Source: Colius striatus
Lineage: Eukaryota; Chordata; Aves; Coliiformes; Coliidae
Reading direction: 5' to 3'
Assembly (NCBI RefSeq): GCF_028858725.1
Contig: NC_084761.1
Span: 24,334,501-24,398,500, forward strand
Length of the DNA stretch: 64,000 nucleotides
The notes below the pieces were generated by a model. It had not been told where the DNA came from. It saw nothing but the letters and a program-made list of their open reading frames with translations, and ran no database searches. Made by a program: the position numbers and the translations under genes. Shown here in pieces: positions 48,551 to 61,575 of the stretch (position 1 is the first letter of the stretch; each line of letters begins with the position of its first letter).

Positions 48551-50171
48551 CTAGGAGTTTTGCTTTCTTTTAATCATCTAACATGCCCATTATTCATGGA
48601 CTATTTGTAAACTAAGTGAATCTGCAAAGAAAGAAATGTGGGCAACAACATTAGGAGGGAATAAAGCATATTTCAAGAGTCAAATATTCCTTCTTTGTTA
48701 AGCACTTCTTCTTGCAGTCACTTATGCAAAGATGTAACATGGTCTTTGATTCTCCATGTTTAACAGTTATATACTTGAATTCACAATTTTTTAGATACTG
48801 TAAGTTACCTTTTATTAAAAAAAACCCAAACAAATAAAGGGGCAGACTGATCATGGTGTAATCTGGATACAGTAATCCAGAAAATATGACTTCAATGCTG
48901 TTGCTCGTAATTGGTAAAGAATAGTATCCAACCTATAGTATAGGTTTCAAAAATACTATAAAATACATTGTTACTATGGCAATCTGGGGAATTCCCTGCG
49001 GAATCTTTTGTGTGTGATCCTAATAACAGCTAAAGCAAAAAATGGAAGAATTGCCAAGAATGAACCACAAACTTAGAAATTATCCCCAAAACAACTGCAC
49101 AGTAGTATGTGCAGATGTGCTCTACACATTGAAAATTACTGCAATACTTTGCACTTCATAATGGTGAAATTGAAAGGCATATTTGGGGTGTGGAATGTAG
49201 TAAACACTTCATTTGTGATGTGTTACAGTTTTAAGGTTTATACTTGACTTAAACTAATGACCTAGTATTTAATCTCATGTAATGAGGTTAGATACTGGGC
49301 CTTTTAAAGATTTTTCTAAGTTAAAATTTTTGAAAGATAAGTTTATGACGTATCTTGATGACTCAGCAACAAAGAAATGGTACTTCTAATTCAGTACTTT
49401 TATGTAAACTTTACAGAAGGAATATCTGCTCAACTAGAGGCTTTCTACATTTCAGCAATGAAGTATTAGAATTAACTTAGAAGTTAATGGGATCACTAGG
49501 AATTATCCAAACACTAGAAATGTCATGAAGTAGAAAAGCAACAGCACCATTTAGTGAATATCCACTAAAAATCATTGCTAACAATTTGCATCTCTTAGTG
49601 CAGAAATTGGTTTCCTAGATGTGAGATATGGAAAAAAAAAAAAAAAAAAAGCAAATCCCAGATATGGAACTCTATTTTTTTGTGGTATTTTCCTTTTTTA
49701 ATGAGGACAACAAAAGTGTTGAATCTTTTTCAAGTTGGGCTTTAGTTTCTGAAAGAAGAATCTCCAAGTTTCCCATGGAGACTGCTTTGATGGTCGGCAA
49801 AAATGTGTATTGTTTTCCTCAGCAAAATTTACTGTGACAAGACAGAAACTCTTGGGCTTCTCTGATAATGAAAACATCTAATAGAAAATAAGTTCAGATA
49901 GACTATAACTTAAAAAATGGGGTCTATATCTCATTTCTGATTCTGGAAAAAAAACCATAAACCAAACATATCCTAATTCTTCTCTGCCAATACTGATCCT
50001 GCCTATGAAAACACCTTGGGAAGAACGTTCACGAATGCTAGAGGCAGCCTTTAGAAGTGTCACCTTGCTAGTAAATGGTTATTCTGCTACTTTATTAAAC
50101 AAATAGTGTCCAAAAGCACTTAAAACATGTCCAGATGATTCCATTTCATAAGCTTGCATGTTAACTGATAA
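48551..50171. other. intergenic DNA
   Basis: No gene or recognised transposon. A pure A19 run is at 49632-49650. Confidence 0.65.
49632..49650 (+). repeat. A19 mononucleotide run
   Basis: Nineteen consecutive A after gatatgg, with no retrocopy visible upstream. Confidence 0.95.
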
Positions 50172-50172
50172 C

Positions 50173-50490
50173 ACAGAATCACAGAATCTAAATGGTTGAA
50201 AGGGACCTCAACAGATCATCTAGTCCAATCCCCTGCCAGAGCAGGACCACCTGGAGTAGGTCACAGGAACTCATCCAAGTGGGTTTTGAATGTCCCCAGA
50301 GAAGGAGACTCCACAACCCATCTGGGTAGCCTGTACCTGTTCCACTGCTTTCACAGTGAAGAAATTATTTCTTGTATTTCTTTGGAATCTCTTATGTTCC
50401 AGCTTGTACTATCATTGGACATCACTGAGAACAGCCTGGCTCCATCCTCCTGACACCCGCCCTTTACATATTTGTAAACATTAATGAGAT
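50173..50490 (-). mobile_element. CR1 LINE 3' fragment, reversed (diverged subfamily)
   Basis: It begins acagaatcacagaatctaaa and continues with gaaagggacctcaacagatc, ccaatcccctgccagagcagg, gtgggttttgaatgtcccca, ggagactccacaacccatctgg, cacagtgaagaaattatttc and ctcttatgttccagcttg. It extends to about cctttacatatttgtaaac. The wording differs from the composite copies (cacagaatc and gttttgaatg rather than tagaatc and gtcttgaag), so it belongs to another CR1 subfamily, shared with the copies at 60.0 and 62.2 kb. Confidence 0.92.
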
Positions 50491-52470
50491 CATATACCTA
50501 TAACAACAGTAAATATTGAATGGCTGCAACAAGAACACCACTTGCTTTGGTCATATGATTGTCAGCTGAAGATGATCAGAATGTTTATTTAGGTGACTTC
50601 TTAATTTCTGCTATCTCCACTACATAAAGATTTCATTTCTTACCACAAAATTTAAGATGTCAGCAGAAAAGCTTGATTCTTATGTACTTCATTGTCTGAA
50701 TGAAATTAACTTATTTTAACCTAAAACATAAGTATTTTTTGTATTGTATATTTCTTTAACAAAATATAACATGTACTCTTCTGCAAGACTAATGTAAATT
50801 AATGTCTCTTCAGAGGCAAAATAAGAAACTAATTTTCCATGTACAGCTAATCCTGAATTCATTTGTCACACATGCTTTCAAAGAAAATTCAGCCTGTCCT
50901 AAGGGTGAATTTTCCTCAGATCTCTTCACTGGAGAAAACAGACCTCCAGATATAGGATCTGTTTCCCGAGGATCATCTACAAATAGCCTTTAACTTGCTA
51001 TCTCAGTCTTCTCAGTTAATGTTCTGAATAAAATGAAATAGACAGTCACTGACAAATGTTGGTCCAAGTTTATGGGTTTGTAACCAGCAATTTATATTTC
51101 AAAAGTCCTTTTGCACAGTATCACATTGTGAAGTCTGAAAATAACCTAGCTTCTATATTTACAGTGTAGGATGAGTAAAGTCACTAAATCCATCTTCAAA
51201 GCATGTAAATAAAAATGAGTTACTTTTCTGAAGCACTGAGACCTGAAACGAGTAAAGTGCATAAATGCCCATCATGTCTTAAAATCATCTCACTGTTTTG
51301 TAGCTTGAATGTGGTGCTGAATAAGTAATTTTAGACATCTCAATTTTAAATGCTTTGTAAAAGCAGTCTCAATAAAGTCAGTGACAAACGAATTTAGAGG
51401 CTTGCTGTTTTTTCCCAGTTGCATAGGTGCTTTCTAGAAAGCATTACTTTTCCAACCAAAATGTTTTCAGATGCAGAAATTACACAATAGGCTGCAGTAA
51501 TCAATATTACATTTAAGACTCAACTGCAGGTCTCCCTGAAATGAATGCACACAGTTTCCACTGACATTCAAAGAGGCTATGCATGTGCTAAATGGGAAAT
51601 CTTACTATGACAGTGACACTACCACACAACATTGCAATCCACTGAGTACAGAGACAAATCCTGGTTTCATACTTTTGCAGTAGCAAAGCCCCCATTAGCT
51701 GACACTCCCTCCCTTGAACCAATCATGTATATATACTTGTTTTGATTTAAATATGTTCCTGTGCAGGAAGGGCAGCGGAGGGTAATTTATCTTCACAGAA
51801 AAAGATGAGCAGCCATAATGATTAATGGGAACATAATTTTCATGATACTGGGATACTAAAAAGAGAAAGAAATGTGGGACAAGTTATGTAATGTGTACTA
51901 ACTGAAATACACTGCATGTCTCTGAAAGGAGATGTGATCCTGCTCACTCTAAAGTGAACAGGAGCTTTACCACTGACGGAGACCTCAGATGCTTTAAATC
52001 ACAAATTTATTTCCCCTAATTTATTCTAATTTACATTAATACATACTTGTGAGTATACAATCAGGGATATGTTGAGGAAGAAGAATTAAAAACTACTACA
52101 ATCAATACCAGAATATCCACTGCATAACATATTCTCACTTCATAAATAACAGTATCATCCCTGTGACACTTATGCATGACATCAGGTTGTATAAGAGCTG
52201 CCTTGCCCAAAAAGACCAAAGATAAGGCAAGGTTAAGACAGTTGCCCTGTGTCAGGACTGAAGATTCCTTCAGACTTTGAGACATTAGTCTGAATCACTT
52301 CCAAATGCCAAATGGACCTACAGGAACAAGTGACTTGGAAAGAAAACAATTACCTAGAATGACACTTGGAACTGTACTGAAGTTTCCAAGATAGAGTCAC
52401 CTCAACTCAAGGGGTTATAAACATGGTCACAATGTTTTTCTTCAAGGCAGCAGCAGTATCATATTTCTCC

Positions 52471-52486
52471 TTTTTTTTTTTTTTTT
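52471..52486 (+). repeat. T16 mononucleotide run
   Basis: Sixteen consecutive T after tttctcc, a simple microsatellite. Confidence 0.95.
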
Positions 52487-52999
52487 GGTAAAATAGGATA
52501 AGGTGTCTGGTCATAGGCATATGTCTGCATCAAGAAATAGGACTTTTAGCTCAGATCTACAAGTTACTGGGGTCACATTTGAAACCTGTATTGCAGCCTA
52601 CATAGCAATTAAGGAAAAAGATGCAAAATTATCCAGGTCCTTTCTACTGCAGACTGCAATTTAGCAAGCAGAACTGTCTCTAGAAAAGTCACGGTCTTCA
52701 TCCTTCTTCTGTCATGGCGATGCATAAAGAGAGGCCTCAATGCTGTGACACCAGTGAAGTGTTGTGGAGCACAGGCAGGCTGATACAGAGAAAGCTCATC
52801 TCAGTGATGCAGCAGTTGCAGGTCACTGCACTGCTTTGTAAAGGAGGGAATTGGAGGTATCATAGCTGTTATCTGTCCCTGAAGCTTGTAGCAAAGTTAG
52901 TCTAAACCTCATTTAGGGATGCAGAGATTGCTATGTGCTTAGAAAGAATTTGTGTGTCTCCAATGAAATCAGACCACAATGGATATATTGGATGCCTCA

Positions 53000-53095
53000 T
53001 TTCCTCACCACACACAGTTAAATCAGGAGGCAGAACTTGAAACTACAGCTCAATCTTCTGCATGTCACAAGTTTAACCCCTACATCACAGGCAAT
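53000..53095 (-). repeat. MIR-like ancient SINE remnant, reversed
   Basis: The blocks cacacagttaaatcaggagg, cagaacttgaaactacagct and caatcttctgcatgtcacaa, then aacccctacatcaca, follow the reverse MIR order (cacacagctagtaagtggcagagccgggattcgaaccc, then cttctgactc, then ccactataccaca). It is diverged and collinear over ~90 bases. Confidence 0.5.
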
Positions 53096-56000
53096 AAGCA
53101 TCAGCAGTATGAAAATGTTTAGTTTACTAGCGAAGAAGGAAATTTAAGTTACATGGCACAGCCTGAAATTCTGTGAGTAAATTTGTTAGTATTTTTTATG
53201 CCAGATACTTCCATTAGAGAAAATGTAACAAGCAACTTCGATATCTCAAAAAGCCCACAAACCCTACATATGTACTATGCTTATAACACTGTGCTTCTCC
53301 CTGGTAAGACACGTAGCTGACCTAGAACCAGTACAACAGTAGAAAACATTTACAAAATATTCTTAGAAAGTACATTTGGGAAATACATCAGCTATGAAAT
53401 TAATTTATTTGTATTTATTTACTAAATTTAAGAAATAACTTTACCTCCTTTGTCCTACTATACTTCAACATGTTTTAAGAGAAAATACGTAATCTGATCA
53501 AAAAAATAACAAAAACTTCCAGCAGCTGCTACATTAGTTAATATCAATTCTGGTAGAATGTTTGCTATTATAAATCACATTTATATTTAAGCTGTGTACT
53601 TGTGATATGATATACCATACCACGGTTGGGAAGCTGTAAAACTGCACTGTGGTCTGGTTTCTGTATTTCTAGCACTAGGAGGAATTCAGACAAGGATTAA
53701 TCATAAAAGAGATGGAAAAGACATTTTTTATCAGTGAAAAAATAATTTATTACTTTCCTCGAGGGAAAGTAGCAAAACGTTTTTCAGTTAATGGTTACAA
53801 TAAAGTGGATGTTGATACACTCCAGGACCTTATGAAAGGAGAAATTAGAAGTTATGTTAGATTATATTCTTCATGTAGACAAAAGAATCTGTCTGGAATA
53901 TGAATAAACCAAAAGAATAAAATTCTACTTCAGAAGATGGTGACCTCTGGATACAGTTTATAAGTATAGAAGAGGGCATGTTCACCTTTCTGGGAGAATT
54001 AAATAGGCTTAAATACCCTATCTGAATAAAAAAATACATTTTAATAAGTTTACACAACAGTAAGTTCATGAGTTTGGGAAAAGAATAAAATAAAGTGACA
54101 AATAAAATCTGAGATTCTAAAGTAATATTGACATTGGTCGTCAAACCAGAAGCCCACCAAAGCACCACATAGAGGTCTCAGGCAAGACGATAAGCTGTAC
54201 AGCATATCAAACAATGGAGGAACAAACTCAAATAATAATACCAAACACCTGGTTTTAGCAAAATAGTAAAGAAAAATTGACATATCTAGACGTACTGAGA
54301 TTACTGAAAACATTTTTCTTACAATAAAGTACTTTTCCTGCAATCATTTAACACTATCTATTTTTCTTTATTGATAGGCTTTATGAAATGGCTTTGCAAT
54401 ATGGCTTGCTTCTTTTACTTGTATCATCCCTATTAATTTGTTTATTTTCTATCTTATGGAAAATGTTCTTGCTTTATATATTTGTTTCAGGAAAAACATG
54501 TTTAAATAATTGACACATGCCAGCAATAAAACAGTTAGTGTGTTAATCTTCTGTAGAGTGTTTCTTGCTGGATGTTAATAGTTACCATAAGGTGTTAGTC
54601 TCAGCGGCAGAAATGTTTGCACAGCAGAGCTACCTATGGCTGCCGGCCAGATCGCCTGTTTTGAAGCAAGTAAAAATGTTGATAACTGCTCTCTTTCTCA
54701 AGGGTGGGAAAAAAGGAAGCATTACAGCAAGCTTTTCCACCTTATTTGTACTGGTTTTTGTTTTTTTTTTTTTTCATAAGGGTGCTTTCCTGCCAATTAT
54801 TTTCCTAAGAAAATATCTGGCCACCTGATTCCTTTTATTTTTTTTTTTATTGACCGTTTCCTGCCAACCGAGTTCCTGTGAGTGCATGTCCCATGTTCCT
54901 ACTTAGCTGCAACTTCATCTCAACTTCTCTGCCTTTACACTCAGGTGCTATCCTCAGGTTGGTAGTTTTTATGTAAAGTTCAAATTTTTTTTCAGCACGA
55001 AAAGCTATACAAGCCATACTTAATAAATACAGGCTTGATATTGCTCATGCTTGGACATAAGAAAAATAGTTCAAATACTCTCTGTTCAAATTTGTTTCTA
55101 GCTCTAGAAACTTTTCTCCTGCAGACTACCTTTCTGCTGCAGTATTCTCGATCTAACAGGTCAGGAGTTTATTTTTCTTTAACCACAAATTATATTCCTT
55201 ACTGGTTATTCCCATCTTTGCTTAACACTGCTTACCATGTAAGCTGATTTTTAAGTGGTAGAATATTGCTCTCTTCTTTATTTTCAAGAGTTCACGTTGT
55301 CTCAACTTAAAAGCAAATATATGAACTGTGAGCCAGATATAAAAGACGCTTTCCCTGCTCAGAAGAGAAGTCATCTTGTCTTCTCTGAGTTAATTTCAAA
55401 CCACCCAACTTACAGAAGTTAGAGCAACATTCTAAGCCTGGTAACTGAGTTTAGAATTGGTTGTTGAGAGAAGCTTTTAAAACACTTTTTTTTTTTTTAA
55501 AACACTTCTGGAGACTCCTCTGATTTCTCAGCAACTTAAGGGAGAAAGAAGCCACATGCAAAGTTTTTGTCATCTTACGGCAGTTCAGTGACTGTCTCCT
55601 AACTCTATTTGCATAATGCTTACCACCAGGATCACTGAGAGTAACAGCCAAGCTTGTAACTGCCTTAACAGACAGAAAAGACTTAAATGCATATGAAAAA
55701 AGCAAGTATTTTTTTCTCCAAGTCAGGACTGACAAAGAGTAGTAAAGCAGAGCCAGGGCACCATTGCTGTTAAAATTTCAGGATTTAATCTAAAGTTTCA
55801 AAGTACTTTGCTTTGGTTGGGTTTTTTTAAATTTTACTTTCCAGCTTCTGCATTCACAAGAACCACGGATTTCCATTAATTTACTTTCAGATAACTGAAA
55901 GGATGCCTGAAGTGCATGTCAGGCAAAAGTTAGTATGTATGCAATGCAGTTAAAACCACCCATTATTTATAAACCACTGTCCAGATTATGGATCTTAATT

Positions 56001-57377
56001 CTGATTGTTGGATTTGTGAATACAAAGCTAGGAAAACAAGTATGAAATTAATCAGGTGAACTAATAGTATCAATGGAGATCATAAAAATCAGATCTACAT
56101 TGAGGTTTGTGCTGGATCTGCATCTTCTAATACTTTAAAAATATACTACATGTTTTACCATTAGGAAATGTATTTTGGGCTAAAATTTTCCCCTTCCCCT
56201 TCAAAGCCAAAAGCCCCTAGGTAATCTGCCAATTTGATGTTTGACACTCTACAGCAAACAGAAGTTCAACACCTTGGCAGAATGGTCTTTTCTTTGAACT
56301 TTTCTTTTGGAATGCTTCTTTCTAAAATCACAGCACCAGAATCAAAAGGCAGTGAAATACAATTGACAGGTATCCAAATCCTTTAGTGAAGCCATCTAAA
56401 TTGGATATGGAAGTTAGAAATAAATGCAGTATCAAAAGGACTTATATCCAAACAAACATCAACCTGCCAAAGAGATTTACATGTCACGCAACATTTAAGA
56501 AGCAAGGCTTCTCTTTTAAGACCTTCTTATGCAGGCGTAATACATGCTTTTGACACTATGTAAAACTGTAATGCTGTTATAAGTAGTAAGAAGACTTGTA
56601 CCCTTTCAATAAAAAAATGCAAACAAGCAATATGTCAGCCTCATAGCACAGTGGTCCACCCACAGAAATGGACGAATTTTCAACTAGTGATCATCAGAAA
56701 ATGCACATACTAAATTAAAGCCTGCTGGCCAGCTGCTGGCTCTGATTAAGTCTTTGACAGTACAGGCCTGTGCTTGTGGCCTTAGTTCCAGGGATTAAAT
56801 CGGGCTCTCGACTTTCTGTTTTCTTAAAATGACAGTTTTTAGTTCTGTGTTGGTAAACAACTGGAAATAAAGCATGAAAATGTGAGCCAACTATAAATAA
56901 TAAATATTGAGAAACCACCTCTAATCTGTAATTCATGTAGCCTGAATAATGACATCACCACATCCCCAAGGCTGATGAGGCAATTGTAACATTCTCAGTG
57001 AGGAGTAGAGGCAATACTGTGACTCCAGGAAAAAATTAAGCTATGCTCCATCACCATCTCTGTGGTGGCACATAAAAATGTGTTTCTAAAATGCCTGTCC
57101 TATGTGTAGATGGGTCCCACAGCATGGAAAAAATTCTGTTAAAGGAATGTTCCTTGCTTTTTATACCTACTATTATAGATTATTTAATTTCAGCTAAATA
57201 CAGACCATGGTCTCCAATAGTTATACCTATCAAACGATGGATTTCCATGAGGGGATGTATTATTTATCATGTGGCAAACTAGGATGATTAAGCTAGCTGG
57301 TGAGCCTGTGAACAAGTACAACATTTACCTCTCCTTTTAGGTCATTTAATGTTACAGACAAGGCAGTTAAAACAGAA

Positions 57378-57401
57378 GGGTTTGGGTGGGGGGTTTATGG
57401 G
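57378..57401 (+). other. G-quadruplex-type motif
   Basis: GGGTTTGGGTGGGGGGTTTATGGG has four runs of at least three G separated by 3, 1 and 5 bases, which meets the G3+N1-7 rule. The surrounding DNA is T-rich, so the G-strand is isolated. Function is unknown. Confidence 0.85.
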
Positions 57402-57856
57402 TTTGTTTAGTTTTTTTTGATTTTTTAGTGGGTGGGTTGCTGGGATTTTTTTTCAAGCTTTCTACATAAATTGAGTGCAACGAGGCAAATATCAATCTTA
57501 AAAAAGAAACACCTATTTTCTTTAAAAAAAACTTGAGGATAATGAGAATATTAAAACATAGAATGTCATCCTATGGATTCCAGAAAAATGATAGCCTTTT
57601 GATCCTGAACAGAAAGACAATAGAAACAATGTTTAAAAGACTACAAAATACATTCTATGTTATTGAATACATTATATAAATACCTCAACTGTATTGACCT
57701 CTTGCCAACCTGTCCAATGGAGCTATGGAGAAACTACCAATCCAGCATGTAATTGATATGAAAGTATTTCTGCAAAAATACTTTCTTATTCCCTAAGCAA
57801 AACTTAAAACTGGACATATTCATCACAATGTCTTTTTCCACACTTTTCACTGGTAG

Positions 57857-58282
57857 GGAAGTATATTCCAGATAACAATTTTTTTCATTCAAATGAATTT
57901 GAATGTAGAAGTACAAATAGGGAACCCTGTACCACCTCTGTCAGAAGGCAAGATGTATTTCATGAAAATTTATAACTTACGATTCATTTGCAACATATGT
58001 TTGAGGTTTAGATTAGCTCAACTTCAGAATTTAAATAAAAGTAGGATTATAGGTCTATCTTCTCCAGGATTTAACTTTTACAAAGACATAACAAACCTCC
58101 CTACTACAGTCAAGAAAACACTCGTTCAGTTAGATCATGCTAAATTTGTGAGACACATGACTGCAGGTTTTCCTGAAGGTGAGAGAACTGACAAAATTGT
58201 CCAGTATATTAGAGGCAAAAATACAAGGTGGAAAGACCTGTGCATAAAATGTGACAGCTCTCTTCAAGACTTTGATTTAGAA
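57857..58282 (+). other. unidentified open frame ending in an LTR fragment
   Basis: The frame is open from just after TAG at 57854-57856, with its first ATG at 57893. It continues to TGA at 58310-58312, but the last ~10 codons fall in LTR-derived sequence. The translation has runs such as FNFYKDITNLPTTVKKTLVQ and VQYIRGKNTRWKDLCIKC. I recognise no domain, signal peptide or membrane segment. About 150 open codons in AT-rich DNA is near what chance can give in 64 kb on six frames. It is not called a gene. Confidence 0.3.
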
Positions 58283-58584
58283 AGTATACCTCCTTCTCTC
58301 CTCCCTTGCTGACCTTGGGGTCTGCATGGTCACTTCTCTCTCTCTTCCAACTCCTTGCACCACCACCAACCAGAAAAAAAGGAAAAAGAGAACAGCAACG
58401 AGGAACAGGAAGAACCCTCTTCTTCTGGCTTCTTCATAAAAGTGATTTTGGAGGTGCCTAATTGGCTCAACCCCAGAAGTGGGTCTGGCTCAGAGCTGGA
58501 GAGAGTTTCGAGCAACTTCTTATAGGAGCCATCTTTACAGCCCCTTCCCCGTTACTAGAAACAGCTCCACACTAAACCATGACA
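58283..58584 (-). mobile_element. truncated endogenous-retrovirus LTR fragment
   Basis: It ends with ccacactaaaccatgaca, whose complement tgtcatggtttagtgtgg is a typical LTR start. Internal blocks parallel the 45.3-46.5 kb LTR. Its cttgctgaccttggggtctgc corresponds to cactgaccttggtgtctgc there. Its cctaattggctcaaccccag, then aagtgggtctggctcag, corresponds to gactaattggccaggtctggg there. The CCAAT-type motif (complement of aattgg) supports minus orientation. The rest of the LTR, toward lower coordinates, is missing. It is a related but distinct family or subfamily. Confidence 0.65.
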
Positions 58585-58889
58585 CTGTGATTAGAAAATG
58601 TAACACTTTTATTGTGAATAGTACTGAAATTAAGCGCTGCAAAGGAAAAGAGTGGAACTTTTCTTCAGAAGGGAAACTCCTGCCTCCCTTATTTTCACAA
58701 TGCTTTATTGACCTCCGAGCCTATCAGGACCAGTTTAATTTTAAAAAGCAGATGTTGGCAGATTATCTCTACCTGACTTATTCTTTAGCTCCAGTCAAGG
58801 ATTTCAAAGTTATACCTGTCAATCGCTGTCTAAAGCCAAGATGGACAGAGAAAACAGAAATGTCAGTTAAGCCTTCAACTGACCTATGA
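58585..58889 (+). other. unidentified open frame following the LTR fragment
   Basis: A frame of about 100 codons is open from the LTR edge to TGA at 58887-58889. It contains FSQCFIDLRAYQDQFNFKKQ and LADYLYLTYSLAPVKDFKVI. No family is recognised. It is in a different frame from the open stretch before the LTR (57857-58282). It may be chance, or the far side of one old disrupted sequence. Confidence 0.25.
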
Positions 58890-60014
58890 GTTCATTACTG
58901 TGTAGCACCTACAACCCCCTTTTATATGAACAGATATACCTAATTCTTGAACCTCTTGATTTCATTCATATTTTGAATAAGACACTACAAATATATTTAC
59001 TTTAGTACCCTGAATAGTTCATTGATTTCAGTTCACACAGTTTAATTCTTGCTTGAGAGAAAACTACAGTAACTCATTGTTTTCCATGTTGAAGAGAAAA
59101 GAAAAGAAGCAAAGCAAAGGACCGAAAAGGAGAGAAAATTAGGGAGAAATGAGTTTCAGAAGTCAAGGACTGTATGGAGTTCAGGCTTTTTCCACTAGCC
59201 AGCCTAGGTCTCCTTTCTGGTCAATTATGCAATCTGGAGGAAGCAGTGTGGTGTGAAAAATCCCACAGCGTGCTGGAAAAGATGATACTAAAAGTAAAAG
59301 TCTTACTTTGTTAAACAAAACTGACCTAAAGAAAGAAGACAGGTAAATGTTGTCCTTATTCTCAGGCTATCTTAATCATCTCAGTTTGCCAATTGCTAAA
59401 TAATATTTCTCATTGAAATGCAAGTTTTGATTTTGTTATGATGTCACAAGGTACTTCTTTCACCTTCCTTAACCTTCACTCATTACTGTGAACATTCTGT
59501 TAGTCATATCTGTATATGAAAGGTGTTTTAGCAACTTGGTATGTTTTATGGAGTCTTGACCTTCTTTGAGCATTTTAAAAGAAAATAGCATTGAGCAGGA
59601 TCAGCTTTTTTAGTTTTGCAGCTAAGATAGTTAAACGTTCTTTATTCCAACCGCAATGGCATAAGCTTATTTCTATTTAAGTTAATGGTAACAGCTTGAC
59701 ACATTAGTAAACAGTAAATTAAATTCTAGGATAGTCATTCTACAAAGTTTTTAAAGTTCAGCTTCTAAATTATTTACAGATAAAAACACTTGTGAGTAGA
59801 ATTTCAAGATGTATCATCTGTAAGTTTCTATAACTGATTTTTTTATGGAATGAAATACACTTGAAATTCAACAATTCAGTCAGCAACAGCATATAAAAAA
59901 GAAAATTATTTCAAAATAAACAAACATACTAAAAACATTATTAAAACTCTAGTCAAAAGCACTTTGCCGTAAACATTTGGACCTGTACACAAATATCACA
60001 AAAATTAGTAGGTT
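58890..60014. other. intergenic DNA
   Basis: AT-rich sequence with no gene or recognised repeat. Confidence 0.65.
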
Positions 60015-60118
60015 GAATTTCCTGTGTGACCAACTCTAGGAGGTCCTGTTCTGGCAGGAGAGTTGGACTACATGATCTTTCAAGGTCCCTTCTAACCCTT
60101 GAGATTCTGTGATTCTTT
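60015..60118 (+). mobile_element. CR1 LINE 3' end, sense orientation
   Basis: It reads gaatttcctgtgtgaccaac, then ctctaggaggtcctgttctgg, then ttggactacatgatctttcaagg, then ccttgagattctgtgattct, which is the sense CR1 3' UTR and terminal repeat. Only the last ~100 bases remain. It is the same subfamily as the reversed copy at 62.2 kb. Confidence 0.92.
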
Positions 60119-61575
60119 GAATTCACAAAACTTCCAAACTTCTCAGCGTTTGTGTTAACACTTTTTCCTAAGGGCCACCAAATTCAGCATTTGATATTCT
60201 TATGGTATTTTCATTATCCAAATATTAAAATACTGCAAACAAAATCAGAAGTTTTGGTCCTGGATTCATAAGTAAAAGTTTATGAAAAAACACAAACAAA
60301 CCTACGTCTGTGATTGAAATCTGTGAGCACTATTCCTTGAAAATATTGTCCCTTTGGAAGGCTTAACAGGAGCTCCTGGATTTGCTAAGTGCAAATATAA
60401 GCTAATTCCTGTATCAATTCCAACAAGAAACAAAACTAACAAGTTACCTGATGGAATTGTTAAATAATTATTACTCCTATCTAGGGAGTATCTGTTTTCA
60501 TATTAATTGTAAAAAAATTAACGCTGAAAGTGAAATCTGCGTTATTCAAGACAGTACCCATGCTCTGAGGCAGAGCAGTATCTAATCTGCTTTTTAAAAT
60601 TGCCAAGGATGTTCATCCCACAGTATCAATAACTGTTCTGGTCCTCCACAAAAGAAAGTTCTTCTTAGTATGTTATGTATACTTTTGATATAAAACAAGC
60701 TGATGACTTCTCATTCCAAAACTTATGAACAGGATTGGAGTCTAGACTACAGACACATTTTCCATCTGAAAAAACTACTATCAATCTGCTATTTATTTTA
60801 TGAATCAATATAACCTTTCTGTCATTTGTTTTGGCAGTTATTAATTTCCCTGCAATTGATTTTTCCTTCTTATATGCAACTACTTTGTATTTGATTTTCT
60901 TAGTTGTATTGATTTTTAATTATTTCAAGATTTTTTCAGTGCAATTTTGAATGGTAATCCTACACTTCTCAAGAGCTTGAAGTCATACAGAAGTGACAGT
61001 TGGCTGAATAGTACATGTAATAGTGTAAAAGCACTATTTAGCTTACTAGTGTATTTTTATTTTAGCAAATAATTAGTTAATGGAAATTAGAATAGACCAA
61101 ACATAAGACTATCCTATTTAGGATGCCTCTTGATATTTCTTCCTGGATCAAAAAATCCAGTTTAAGGACAAGTTCAGTGTCAATCAATTGAATGCTCACT
61201 TCATAATTTCATTTGGATGTGGTTTTACTGAATTGCATTTGATTTTTTTTTTCCAGTTGATGAAGTTAATTTAACATTTAAATCCTTGTATACTGATCAC
61301 TTGTAAATTTCCTAGATTGGCATTTAACTGTCATTTTCTAATTCTTCTCTGAAATTATTAATGAAAATTCTGAGTAGCATGAATCCTTGACACTCTCCCA
61401 CAATCCCTCTTTTCAGCTTGGTGGTGAACCACTGAGAACAATCTTGGCCTTTAGGTGAACAGATGAGATTCAACCAAGTCTTTGACCATGTTTGCTGGTA
61501 CTGTCCAAAGTAGCTGACCAAGCAGAAAAACTATAAAAGGATTACCAATGAGTAACAGCAGCAGGTAAAATTCTA
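60119..61575. other. intergenic DNA
   Basis: AT-rich sequence with no gene or recognised repeat. Short open frames such as 61324-61521 have no recognisable features. Confidence 0.65.

Larger units (their letters stand above)
50491..57856. other. intergenic DNA, part 2
   Basis: AT-rich sequence without a supported gene. It contains a MIR-like remnant (53.0 kb), a T16 run (52471-52486) and a G-quadruplex-type G-run cluster (57378-57401). Open frames of 60-103 codons on both strands (for example 54050-54343 and 54565-54828) show no recognisable domain. Confidence 0.65.
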
